From: Candidatus Uhrbacteria bacterium RIFOXYB12_FULL_58_10
GTDB lineage: Bacteria > Patescibacteriota > Patescibacteriia > 2-12-FULL-57-11
Direction of reading: 5' to 3'
DNA length: 5,721 nucleotides
NCBI GenBank assembly: GCA_943359495.1
Contig: CALRHY010000050.1
Span: forward strand, 1-5,721
Shown: positions 1 through 4,710 of the stretch, in pieces
Position numbering within the stretch: position 1 is the first letter of the stretch
Layout: each line of letters opens with the position of its first letter
Position numbers and translations under genes: made by a program
The notes under the pieces: generated by a model
Seen by the model: only the letters and a program-made list of their open reading frames with translations
The model's database searches: none
Told to the model about the DNA's origin: nothing

Positions 1-53
1 GGTTTGTCGACGAGGAGGAAACCATGCATAGCAGCAAAACGCGAAATGCGTAA
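1..53 (+). CDS. Possible 3' end of an upstream gene (5' end outside window)
   Basis: Reading from base 3, the frame is open and encodes FVDEEETMHSSKTRNA before a TAA at 51-53. An acidic Asp/Glu run near a C-terminus is common in NusA, and nusA often precedes infB, so this could be a NusA tail; sixteen residues cannot prove it. The last codons run into the repeat that begins near base 38, so the repeat may supply the stop. A competing reading is frame 2, which ends at a TAG at 29-31 (VCRRGGNHA). Another is that GAGGAGG at 12-18 is a Shine-Dalgarno for a 9-codon ORF starting at ATG 24. Which frame is used is not resolved here. Confidence 0.35.
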   Translation, partial: FVDEEETMHSSKTRNA

Positions 54-128
54 CTCGAAACGTCGACAGGGTTCGCGTTACGCGTTTCGTGTTTCGAAAC
101 ATGGCGCGTTACGTATTTCGCATTTCGC
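38..128. repeat. GC/TTTCG intergenic repeat cluster (inverted and direct copies)
   Basis: This gap is built from variants of a few words (GCGTTACG, GTTTCG, GCGAAATGCG). GCGAAATGCG at 41-50 is the exact reverse complement of CGCATTTCGC at 119-128, giving a 10-bp stem around the cluster. CGCGTTACGCGTTTCG at 74-89 recurs at 105-120 with 14 of 16 bases identical. GTTTCGAAAC at 91-100 is a perfect 10-bp palindrome. Such degenerate word repeats resemble intergenic repeats reported from several CPR genomes. No protein-coding signal is convincing here. Confidence 0.6.
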
Positions 129-142
129 TGCGCCCTGGCGCA
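129..142. repeat. Short GC-rich hairpin just before the infB -35 box
   Basis: TGCGCC (129-134) and GGCGCA (137-142) are exact complements separated by CT, which makes a tight hairpin. It abuts the -35 hexamer at 143. No T-tract follows, so it is not a standard intrinsic terminator. It may be the edge of the repeat cluster or a protein-binding site. Confidence 0.35.
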
Positions 143-171
143 TTGACCAGAGTCGTTTCTGTCTATATAGT
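143..171 (+). promoter_or_regulatory. Sigma-70-type promoter for infB
   Basis: TTGACC at 143-148 matches the -35 consensus at 5 of 6 positions. TATAGT at 166-171 matches the -10 consensus at 5 of 6. The spacer is exactly 17 bp, the optimum. Transcription would start near 178-180, leaving a leader of only about 20 nt before the infB ATG at 200. That leader contains no Shine-Dalgarno sequence. The promoter is inferred from sequence only. Confidence 0.65.
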
Positions 172-180
172 AGGCCTACT
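169..180. promoter_or_regulatory. 12-bp perfect palindrome over the -10 and start site (possible operator)
   Basis: AGTAGGCCTACT reads the same on both strands. It covers the last bases of the predicted -10 box and the expected transcription start. A repressor dimer bound here would block RNA polymerase, so an operator is plausible. It could also be chance, or a small hairpin at the mRNA 5' end. No regulator gene is present in the window. Confidence 0.35.
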
Positions 181-199
181 TGGTTTTTAGCAGTATTAC

Positions 200-2200
200 A
201 TGAACGTTACCGAACTTGCACGCCGTGTACGGTTTCCGGTGGAAGAGCTCAAAAGGACTCTTCCGGAGTTTGGTTTTGATATCGGGATGCGCGCAATCAA
301 GGTAGATGAGCGCACGGCCGAACGGATCATACGCCAATGGCCGAACATCATGAAAGAGCTGGATCGCCGCAAGCGCGCCAAGCTCGCCGAACGTGCCCAA
401 GAAGAAAAGCGCATTGCTCAAGAAACCGCAGCACCGATTCCTGTGCCGCCGGTTATCACTGTGCGTGATTTTGCAACAAGAATTGGTTTGCCACTCACCA
501 AAGTGATCAGCGAGTTCATGAAGAATGGTATTTTGGCAACGCTGAATGAGCGTGTCGATTTTGATACTGCAGCAATTATCGCCGAAGATTTGGGATATAA
601 GATTATTCCAGCAACAGGCAGCGCTGTGACGGATGCACCAACGGACACCTTGGATCGCATTAAGACGATTCTTGATGCCGAAAAATCCGAAGACCTCGTG
701 ACCCGTCCGCCGGTCGTCGTTGTTATGGGGCACGTGGACCATGGAAAAACCAAATTATTGGACACGATTCGTACATCAAATGTTGCGAGCGGCGAAGCAG
801 GCGGCATTACTCAGCACATCGGTGCCTACCAAACGCTGAAAAACGGTCGTCTCATCACCTTTATTGATACACCAGGACACGAAGCCTTTACCGCCATGCG
901 TTCGCGCGGCGCCAAAGTTGCTGACGTTGCCATTCTTGTCGTCGCTGCAGATGACGGCGTCCAACCACAGACCAAAGAAGCAGTGCAGATTATTGAAGCA
1001 TCAAAAACGCCATTCGTTGTCGCCATCAACAAGATAGACAAACCAGAAGCAGATCCAGAGCGCGTGATGCGCGAGCTTTCTGATATTGGCGTCATTCCCG
1101 AAGCATGGGGTGGAAAAGCTGCCATGCTCCAGATTTCGGCGAAGACTGGCAAGGGGATTGATGCACTGCTTGAAATGGTGTTGCTTGTTGCCGACTACGA
1201 CAAAGACCGCATTACCGCCAACCCAAAAAAACCAGCGGTTGGGACGGTGATCGAATCGCATGTCGACAAGGGCGAAGGACCAGTTGCAACCGTCTTGATC
1301 CAAAACGGGACCTTGCACACTGGCGATATTTTGAGTGTCGGCACCTCCTATTTCGGACGTGTTCGTGCCATGAAGGATTATCACGGCGACAATGTCCAAT
1401 CCGTTGCCCCAGGCACGCCAGCGCGCATTTTGGGTTTCAAACTTTCGCCGCAGGTCGGCGATATTATCGAAGTCGCCAAAGATCAGAAGGATTTGCTGCG
1501 CGTCAAAGCAATGCACGTCTCGTCTGAAAAGATGAACACTGTCGAAAAGCCGAACGAAGAAAAAACCAAAGATATGGTGTTCGAAAACCTGTTGCTCAAA
1601 GCCGACGTGCTCGGTTCTTTGGAAGCAATCATGGTTTCTCTCGAAAAATTTTCCCATCCGGAAGTCGGTGTACAGGTGGTCTCGAAAGGCCTTGGTAACG
1701 TTACCGAAACGGATGTCCTGCGTGCCGAAGCCAGCAAGGCATGGATTGGTGGATTTAATGTGCTCGTGCCACCAAAAGTTATTGCGCTTGCCCGCGAAAA
1801 AAATGTTGAGATAAAAATATACAAGGTCATCTACGCGTTATTTGATGATTTGCGCGACAAGCTTGAAGAAAAATTGACCCCGGAAATCATCCACACCGAT
1901 TTCGGCGACCTCACGGTCAAAGCCATCTTCCGTACCGAACGCGAAATGCGTATTTTGGGAGGGTTGGTCACCGAAGGCAAAGTGGTCAAAGGCGCATCTG
2001 TCCGCATTTTGCGCGACGGTGCCGAAGAAGGCGAGGGAATAGTCACAGAACTTCAATCGAACAAGACCGCGGTCGGCGAGGTCAACATGGGTTCGGAATG
2101 CGGACTCAAACTCAAGACCAAGGTGGCGGTTAAAGAAGGCGATGTCCTGCACTTCTTTAAAGAAGAAAAGAAAGGAAGAAAATTGGAATTCACTTCGTAA
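200..2200 (+). CDS. infB: Translation initiation factor IF-2
   Basis: Cytosolic GTPase that places fMet-tRNA in the P site of the 30S subunit and promotes 50S joining. Two small IF2_N-like helical modules are visible (about residues 1-50 and 85-135), joined by a short charged helix. The G domain follows: P-loop GHVDHGKT (177-184), switch GGITQHIGA (201-209), DTPGH (223-227), NKID (277-280) and SAK (313-315). A beta-barrel domain II (about 345-430), domain C1 (about 465-560) and the fMet-tRNA-binding C2 domain (about 565-660) complete it. At 666 aa it is shorter than E. coli IF-2 (890) and near the minimal bacterial form, because the long N-terminal extension is missing. The residue after the P-loop Thr is Lys (GKTKLLD), where Ser or Thr is commoner. 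The start at 200 lies about 20 nt after the predicted transcription start; MNVTELARRV matches IF2_N-type N-termini. No Shine-Dalgarno precedes it. Confidence 0.97.
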   Translation: MNVTELARRVRFPVEELKRTLPEFGFDIGMRAIKVDERTAERIIRQWPNIMKELDRRKRAKLAERAQEEKRIAQETAAPIPVPPVITVRDFATRIGLPLTKVISEFMKNGILATLNERVDFDTAAIIAEDLGYKIIPATGSAVTDAPTDTLDRIKTILDAEKSEDLVTRPPVVVVMGHVDHGKTKLLDTIRTSNVASGEAGGITQHIGAYQTLKNGRLITFIDTPGHEAFTAMRSRGAKVADVAILVVAADDGVQPQTKEAVQIIEASKTPFVVAINKIDKPEADPERVMRELSDIGVIPEAWGGKAAMLQISAKTGKGIDALLEMVLLVADYDKDRITANPKKPAVGTVIESHVDKGEGPVATVLIQNGTLHTGDILSVGTSYFGRVRAMKDYHGDNVQSVAPGTPARILGFKLSPQVGDIIEVAKDQKDLLRVKAMHVSSEKMNTVEKPNEEKTKDMVFENLLLKADVLGSLEAIMVSLEKFSHPEVGVQVVSKGLGNVTETDVLRAEASKAWIGGFNVLVPPKVIALAREKNVEIKIYKVIYALFDDLRDKLEEKLTPEIIHTDFGDLTVKAIFRTEREMRILGGLVTEGKVVKGASVRILRDGAEEGEGIVTELQSNKTAVGEVNMGSECGLKLKTKVAVKEGDVLHFFKEEKKGRKLEFTS

Positions 2201-2224
2201 AGGAATTTTCAAACTTCTTTCTGT

Positions 2225-2257
2225 CCATCCCCTTGAAGAAGGGGATCCACGATGTCG
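2225..2257. repeat. Hairpin repeat, short copy of an element also found at 2832-2954
   Basis: ATCCCCTT (2227-2234) and AAGGGGAT (2239-2246) are perfect complements with a GAAG loop. CCATCCCCTTG (2225-2235) recurs exactly at 2832-2842. AGAAGGGGATCCACG (2237-2251) recurs exactly at 2914-2928. GGATCCACGATGTCG (2243-2257) occurs as its exact reverse complement at 2940-2954. Three independent shared words, one of them inverted, mark a dispersed intergenic repeat family rather than chance. Confidence 0.65.
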
Positions 2258-2283
2258 TCACAAGTCTCATCGTTCGTCCGACA

Positions 2284-2322
2284 TTCTTTTGGCGAATCCC
2301 AAAAGAACCAAAAAGATTTTGG
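2284..2322. repeat. Two tandem hairpins
   Basis: TTCTTTTGG (2284-2292) pairs perfectly with CCAAAAGAA (2299-2307) around the loop CGAATC. Immediately after, CCAAAA (2308-2313) pairs with TTTTGG (2317-2322) around AGA. The CCAAAA and TTTTGG segments are interchangeable, so alternative pairings are possible. Neither hairpin is followed by a T-run, which argues against a terminator. They look like parts of a structured intergenic repeat. Confidence 0.5.
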
Positions 2323-2394
2323 GGTCGGGAGAACTCGCTCAACGCTCCGCCAGACGCTTCGCTAGATCGCTCAAACAGGGCTCGCGCCCCCAAA
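2318..2394. repeat. 77-bp unit with imperfect terminal inverted repeats
   Basis: TTTGGGGTCGGGAG (2318-2331) and the reverse complement of 2381-2394 agree at 12 of 14 bases. The interior repeats TCGCTCAA at 2335-2342 and 2367-2374, plus further CGCT words, all in one orientation, so the interior cannot fold strongly on itself. It resembles a small non-coding dispersed repeat. There is no ORF that could act as a transposase. Confidence 0.45.
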
Positions 2395-2460
2395 CCCCAT
2401 ATCGATCGACGATCTGAAAAGGAATGAAAAGATGGTAAACATTTTATTAAAAGACACACT

Positions 2461-2775
2461 ATGGAATTCACTGACGCCAATTTCAATACCGAAGTGATTG
2501 CTACAGACGTTCCCGTTCTCGTGGATTTTTGGGCGCCGTGGTGCGGCCCATGCCGCGTCCAAGGGCCGATTGTTGAAGAGCTGGCGGCGGAATTTGCCGG
2601 GAAGCCGGTCAAGATCGGTAAGATGAATGTGGATGACAACATGGAAACTGGTCAGAAGTACGGCATCATGTCCATCCCAACCATCATGATTTTCCATCGC
2701 GGTCAAGTAGCCCAGCAGCTCGTGGGATTGCAGACGAAAGAGAAACTTCAAGCAGCCCTGGAAGCAGTGATGTAA
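2461..2775 (+). CDS. trxA: Thioredoxin
   Basis: Small cytosolic protein that reduces disulfides in client proteins and is itself re-reduced by thioredoxin reductase (trxB, next gene). The 104 residues carry the active site WCGPC at 27-31, preceded by VDFWAP. Asp22 is the buried acid equivalent to E. coli Asp26, Pro36 corresponds to E. coli Pro40, and cis-Pro73 sits in the SIPT turn. Length and order match the standard fold; the N-terminus is about four residues shorter than in E. coli. MEFTDANF at the start aligns with the usual first strand and helix, so ATG 2461 is favoured. No Shine-Dalgarno precedes it, and no signal peptide or membrane segment is present. A strong terminator follows, so trxA is probably transcribed alone or by read-through from infB. 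Confidence 0.96.
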   Translation: MEFTDANFNTEVIATDVPVLVDFWAPWCGPCRVQGPIVEELAAEFAGKPVKIGKMNVDDNMETGQKYGIMSIPTIMIFHRGQVAQQLVGLQTKEKLQAALEAVM

Positions 2776-2797
2776 AAACGAAAGAACGATGCGTGCT

Positions 2798-2830
2798 AAA
2801 ATACCTGCGAAATGCAGGTATTTTGTTTTC
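2798..2830 (+). terminator. Intrinsic (Rho-independent) terminator after trxA
   Basis: AAAATACCTGC (2798-2808) and GCAGGTATTTT (2814-2824) form a perfect 11-bp stem with the loop GAAAT. The T-rich run TTTTGTTTTC continues to 2830. It lies 22 nt after the trxA stop. The A-tract before and T-tract after could let it work in both directions, although no minus-strand gene ends here. Confidence 0.85.
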
Positions 2831-2831
2831 G

Positions 2832-2999
2832 CCATCCCCTTGCCCATTCGAGGGTCTGACCCTTCGGCCATGAGCTCAGGGCCGAATGGGGACCCACTCA
2901 GGATCTCGAAGACAGAAGGGGATCCACGGGTCGGATCTTCGACATCGTGGATCCACCCAAAGGGTCCCCTTAGGGGTCTGCCCGTTCGCTGGGATGACA
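2832..2999. repeat. Complex hairpin repeat element, long copy
   Basis: ATCCCCTT (2834-2841) and AAGGGGAT (2916-2923) are the same stem arms as at 2227-2246, here 74 nt apart instead of 4. Between them, GGGTC (2852-2856) with GACCC (2891-2895), and TTCGGCC (2863-2869) with GGCCGAA (2880-2886), form a nested hairpin whose loop contains the palindrome TGAGCTCA. Next, GGATCCACG (2920-2928) pairs with CGTGGATCC (2946-2954), with an inner GTCG/CGAC stem. CCCC-TTA-GGGG follows at 2966-2976. The end, CGCTGGGATGACA, resembles dispersed repeats of the CTCAGGATGACA type seen in many bacteria. No gene is present. Confidence 0.6.
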
Positions 3000-3011
3000 A
3001 GTGTTTTTGGG

Positions 3012-3057
3012 TATATTTTTACAACTCGTTTCCCACTTTTCTTTTTTGGTCTACACT
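3012..3057 (+). promoter_or_regulatory. A/T-rich region likely to hold the trxB operon promoter (boxes unclear)
   Basis: A promoter is expected because a terminator lies upstream and trxB starts at 3067. Candidate -10 boxes are TATATT (3012-3017) and TACACT (3052-3057). Neither has a good -35 at 16-18 bp; ATGACA at 2994-2999 resembles a -35 but sits only 12 bp before TATATT. The exact promoter cannot be assigned. Confidence 0.25.
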
Positions 3058-3066
3058 ACGTGAGCT

Positions 3067-4002
3067 ATGGAAAATACTCTTCGAAATGTCATCATTATCG
3101 GTAGCGGGCCGGCGGGTTGGACGGCGGCGGTGTATGCGAGTCGGGCGAATCTGGCGCCGCTGCTTTTTTCTGGAATTGAACCAGGCGGCCAGCTCATGAC
3201 CACAACGGACGTAGAAAATTTCCCTGGATTCCCGAAAGGCATCCTTGGCCCGGAACTCATGCAGGTCTTTCGCGAACAAGCGGCCCGGTTTGGTACAGAA
3301 ATTATTGATAGCGCCGTCGAGCGCGTTTCACTGGCTGGCGAGGAAAAGACGGTTTGGGCGAATGGAAAAGAATATAAGGCAAAGACAGTTATCATTGCGA
3401 CCGGGGCGACCGCAAAACGGCTTGGCTTGGATTCAGAAAAAGCATTGTATGGAAAAGGGGTCTCAGCCTGCGCAACCTGTGACGGATTTTTCTTTCGCGA
3501 CAAAGACGTCATTGTCGTCGGCGGGGGAGACTCGGCTATGGAAGAATCGTTGTTCCTGACACGGTTTGCAAAATCCATCACTATCGTCCATCGTCGTGAC
3601 GCTTTCCGCGCATCAAAGATCATGCAAGATCGTGTGACGGCACACCCAAAGATCCGTGTGATTTGGAATACTGCAGTCTCTGAAATTTTAGGCATTGAAA
3701 CAGGGCATGTCACCGGCGCGCGTTTGAAAAATATCGAAACGGGTGCAGAGACAGAAATGCCGATCGACGGGATCTTTGCAGCAATTGGCCATGAGCCGAA
3801 TACTGCGCTGTTTCGCGAGCAACTTCCTCTCGATGCAAAAGGGTATATAGTGACCGAAGGGAAAACCACCGCAACAGCTATTCCTGGCGTCTTTGTTGCC
3901 GGGGACGTTGCTGACAGTCGGTACCGTCAAGCAGTCACCGCAGCGGGTACGGGCTGTATGGCTGCGTTGGATGCCGAGCGCTTTTTGGCGGCACAAGAAT
4001 AA
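3067..4002 (+). CDS. trxB: Thioredoxin-disulfide reductase
   Basis: FAD enzyme that passes electrons from NADPH to thioredoxin, presumably the TrxA encoded just upstream. The 311 residues match the usual length of about 310-320. Visible parts are the FAD-binding GSGPAG (12-17), GGQL (40-43), ENFPGF (50-55), ATG (111-113), the redox pair CATCD (135-139), the NADPH-binding GGGDSAMEE (152-160), HRRDAFRA (175-182), which fits NADPH preference, and the C-terminal FAD motif GDV (279-281). All catalytic residues are intact. The start at 3067 puts the GxGxxG motif 11 residues in, as usual. It heads a likely operon, with the next ATG only 5 nt after its stop. No Shine-Dalgarno is seen (CTACGTGAGCT before ATG). 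Confidence 0.96.
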   Translation: MENTLRNVIIIGSGPAGWTAAVYASRANLAPLLFSGIEPGGQLMTTTDVENFPGFPKGILGPELMQVFREQAARFGTEIIDSAVERVSLAGEEKTVWANGKEYKAKTVIIATGATAKRLGLDSEKALYGKGVSACATCDGFFFRDKDVIVVGGGDSAMEESLFLTRFAKSITIVHRRDAFRASKIMQDRVTAHPKIRVIWNTAVSEILGIETGHVTGARLKNIETGAETEMPIDGIFAAIGHEPNTALFREQLPLDAKGYIVTEGKTTATAIPGVFVAGDVADSRYRQAVTAAGTGCMAALDAERFLAAQE

Positions 4003-4007
4003 TACAT

Positions 4008-4247
4008 ATGGAATCAAAAGAGATTTTTGACGCAGTACCAAGTGCAGATCCTGCATTTGTTCGTATCCTCGCAGCGCTTCCTATTCGTACAGAATTTGTC
4101 ACCCCGCTTTTGCAGGCATTGCCGCATTTGCACGCGTTGTTTTTGGCAAAGCGCGAGGCGTTTCGTTCTGGTGCGTGGGATGCGTTTCATGCGGCGCTTG
4201 AAAAAGAAGAGACGATGTTCGCGACGTTGATCCCATCTGCTTCCTAA
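4008..4247 (+). CDS. Hypothetical small protein, 79 aa
   Basis: Not recognised. Reality is supported by position: it starts 5 nt after the trxB stop, ends 1 nt before the next ATG, and uses codons like its neighbours (GCG, GAA, CGT, TTG). The sequence lacks Cys, a signal peptide and a convincing membrane segment. It looks largely helical, with hydrophobic stretches at 17-25 and 30-47 and a charged segment near 64-70 (ALEKEET). It could be a small partner or regulatory protein for the operon, but nothing in the sequence assigns a role. No Shine-Dalgarno is present, so translation may be coupled to trxB. An overlapping ORF in another frame (4027-4230) looks like a shadow. Confidence 0.7.
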   Translation: MESKEIFDAVPSADPAFVRILAALPIRTEFVTPLLQALPHLHALFLAKREAFRSGAWDAFHAALEKEETMFATLIPSAS

Positions 4248-4248
4248 T

Positions 4249-4701
4249 ATGCATGAACGCTACACTCCGCCGGACGCTCGCGGTGAACGCGGGCGCGAGG
4301 AAGCACTTCGTGAAGTACCTGCGCGAAGCAAATCATTACTCGATCGCTACCAGCATTCTTCTTTTGGCCAACTTCTTGTAGGCCTCTCTTTTGCGCTTAG
4401 TCTCGAAGCATGCGGCGGGGCGGTTCAGATTGGTCCTGGCAAAGTGAAAAGTGAGATTCCTGATCTTGGCCGCGTCACAGTGACCGCTAGTCCGGATATG
4501 GGCGCGTTGTTTGGTGGAAAATTTGCTGGCAGTATTGGGATTACGTTTCAGGAAGGAAGAGAACACGCACGTGTCTCTGCACGACAGGATAAACCGATGA
4601 GTGTCGAAGAAAAATATAAACAAGAAACGGATTTGGGAGCCATTGTTCCTGATGGTGTGCTTAAGAAAGTAAAAAAACTGACCGATACCGCGGGACAATA
4701 A
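4249..4701 (+). CDS. Hypothetical protein with one hydrophobic segment, possible lipoprotein (150 aa)
   Basis: Not recognised. The first 36 residues are charged and Arg/Glu-rich. A hydrophobic stretch follows at about 39-54 and ends in LEAC, with Cys55 followed by GGA. This resembles a lipobox, but the leading region is long and Glu at -2 is unusual, so a lipoprotein is only a possibility; a single membrane anchor is the alternative. After it, residues 58-113 look beta-rich (alternating hydrophobics, GRVTVTAS, GSIGITF), and a Lys/Glu-rich tail ends the protein. If exported, the C-terminal domain would be outside the membrane. It starts 1 nt after the preceding stop and ends 9 nt before gdhA, so it is probably co-transcribed with trxB and gdhA. 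Cys55 is the only cysteine, so it is not an obvious thioredoxin-fold redox protein. Confidence 0.7.
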   Translation: MHERYTPPDARGERGREEALREVPARSKSLLDRYQHSSFGQLLVGLSFALSLEACGGAVQIGPGKVKSEIPDLGRVTVTASPDMGALFGGKFAGSIGITFQEGREHARVSARQDKPMSVEEKYKQETDLGAIVPDGVLKKVKKLTDTAGQ

Positions 4702-4710
4702 TTTTTTTGT

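Larger units (their letters stand above)
2201..2460. other. 260-bp gap filled with hairpins and repeats; no gene
   Basis: No convincing gene is present on either strand. From left to right it holds an 8-bp hairpin repeat (2225-2257), two tandem hairpins (2284-2322), a unit bounded by imperfect terminal inverted repeats (2318-2394), and an A/T-rich stretch before trxA. None of the hairpins is followed by a T-tract, so no intrinsic terminator for infB is visible and read-through into trxA is possible. A weak -10-like TATTAA lies at 2445-2450 without a good -35, so a trxA promoter is not established. Confidence 0.6.

Noticed and set aside
38..128. CRISPR array
   Set aside because: The repeats are degenerate, overlapping and partly inverted, without regular unique spacers; no cas gene is nearby.
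4..279. 91-aa + strand ORF across the repeat cluster and infB start
   Set aside because: It runs through repeats and the promoter and overlaps 80 nt of infB in another frame; its Arg-rich composition reflects the repeat words.
176..742. 188-aa minus-strand ORF inside infB
   Set aside because: It lies opposite the conserved IF-2 N-terminal and P-loop codons; a shadow of a well-supported gene.
1001..1657. 218-aa minus-strand ORF inside infB
   Set aside because: Antisense to IF-2 domains, with a His/Phe/Asp-rich composition typical of an antisense frame and no recognisable motif.
2227..2246. Hairpin after infB as an intrinsic terminator
   Set aside because: Perfect 8-bp stem but no T-tract follows (CCACGATG), and the same arms recur elsewhere as a repeat.
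2190..2642. 150-aa minus-strand ORF across the infB-trxA gap
   Set aside because: It consists of translated repeats plus antisense trxA. Such repeat-derived frames are often annotated by mistake as hypothetical proteins.
2789..3199. 136-aa + strand ORF through terminator, repeat element and trxB start
   Set aside because: It spans a terminator and hairpins and overlaps trxB by more than 130 nt in another frame.
3051..3869. 272-aa minus-strand ORF
   Set aside because: Lies opposite trxB, including its CATC and FAD motifs; Ser/Ala/Pro-rich shadow frame.
4685..4708. T7 run before gdhA as a terminator
   Set aside because: No stable stem precedes it; only the loop-less palindrome CCGCGG. The gdhA start follows at once, so read-through is more likely.
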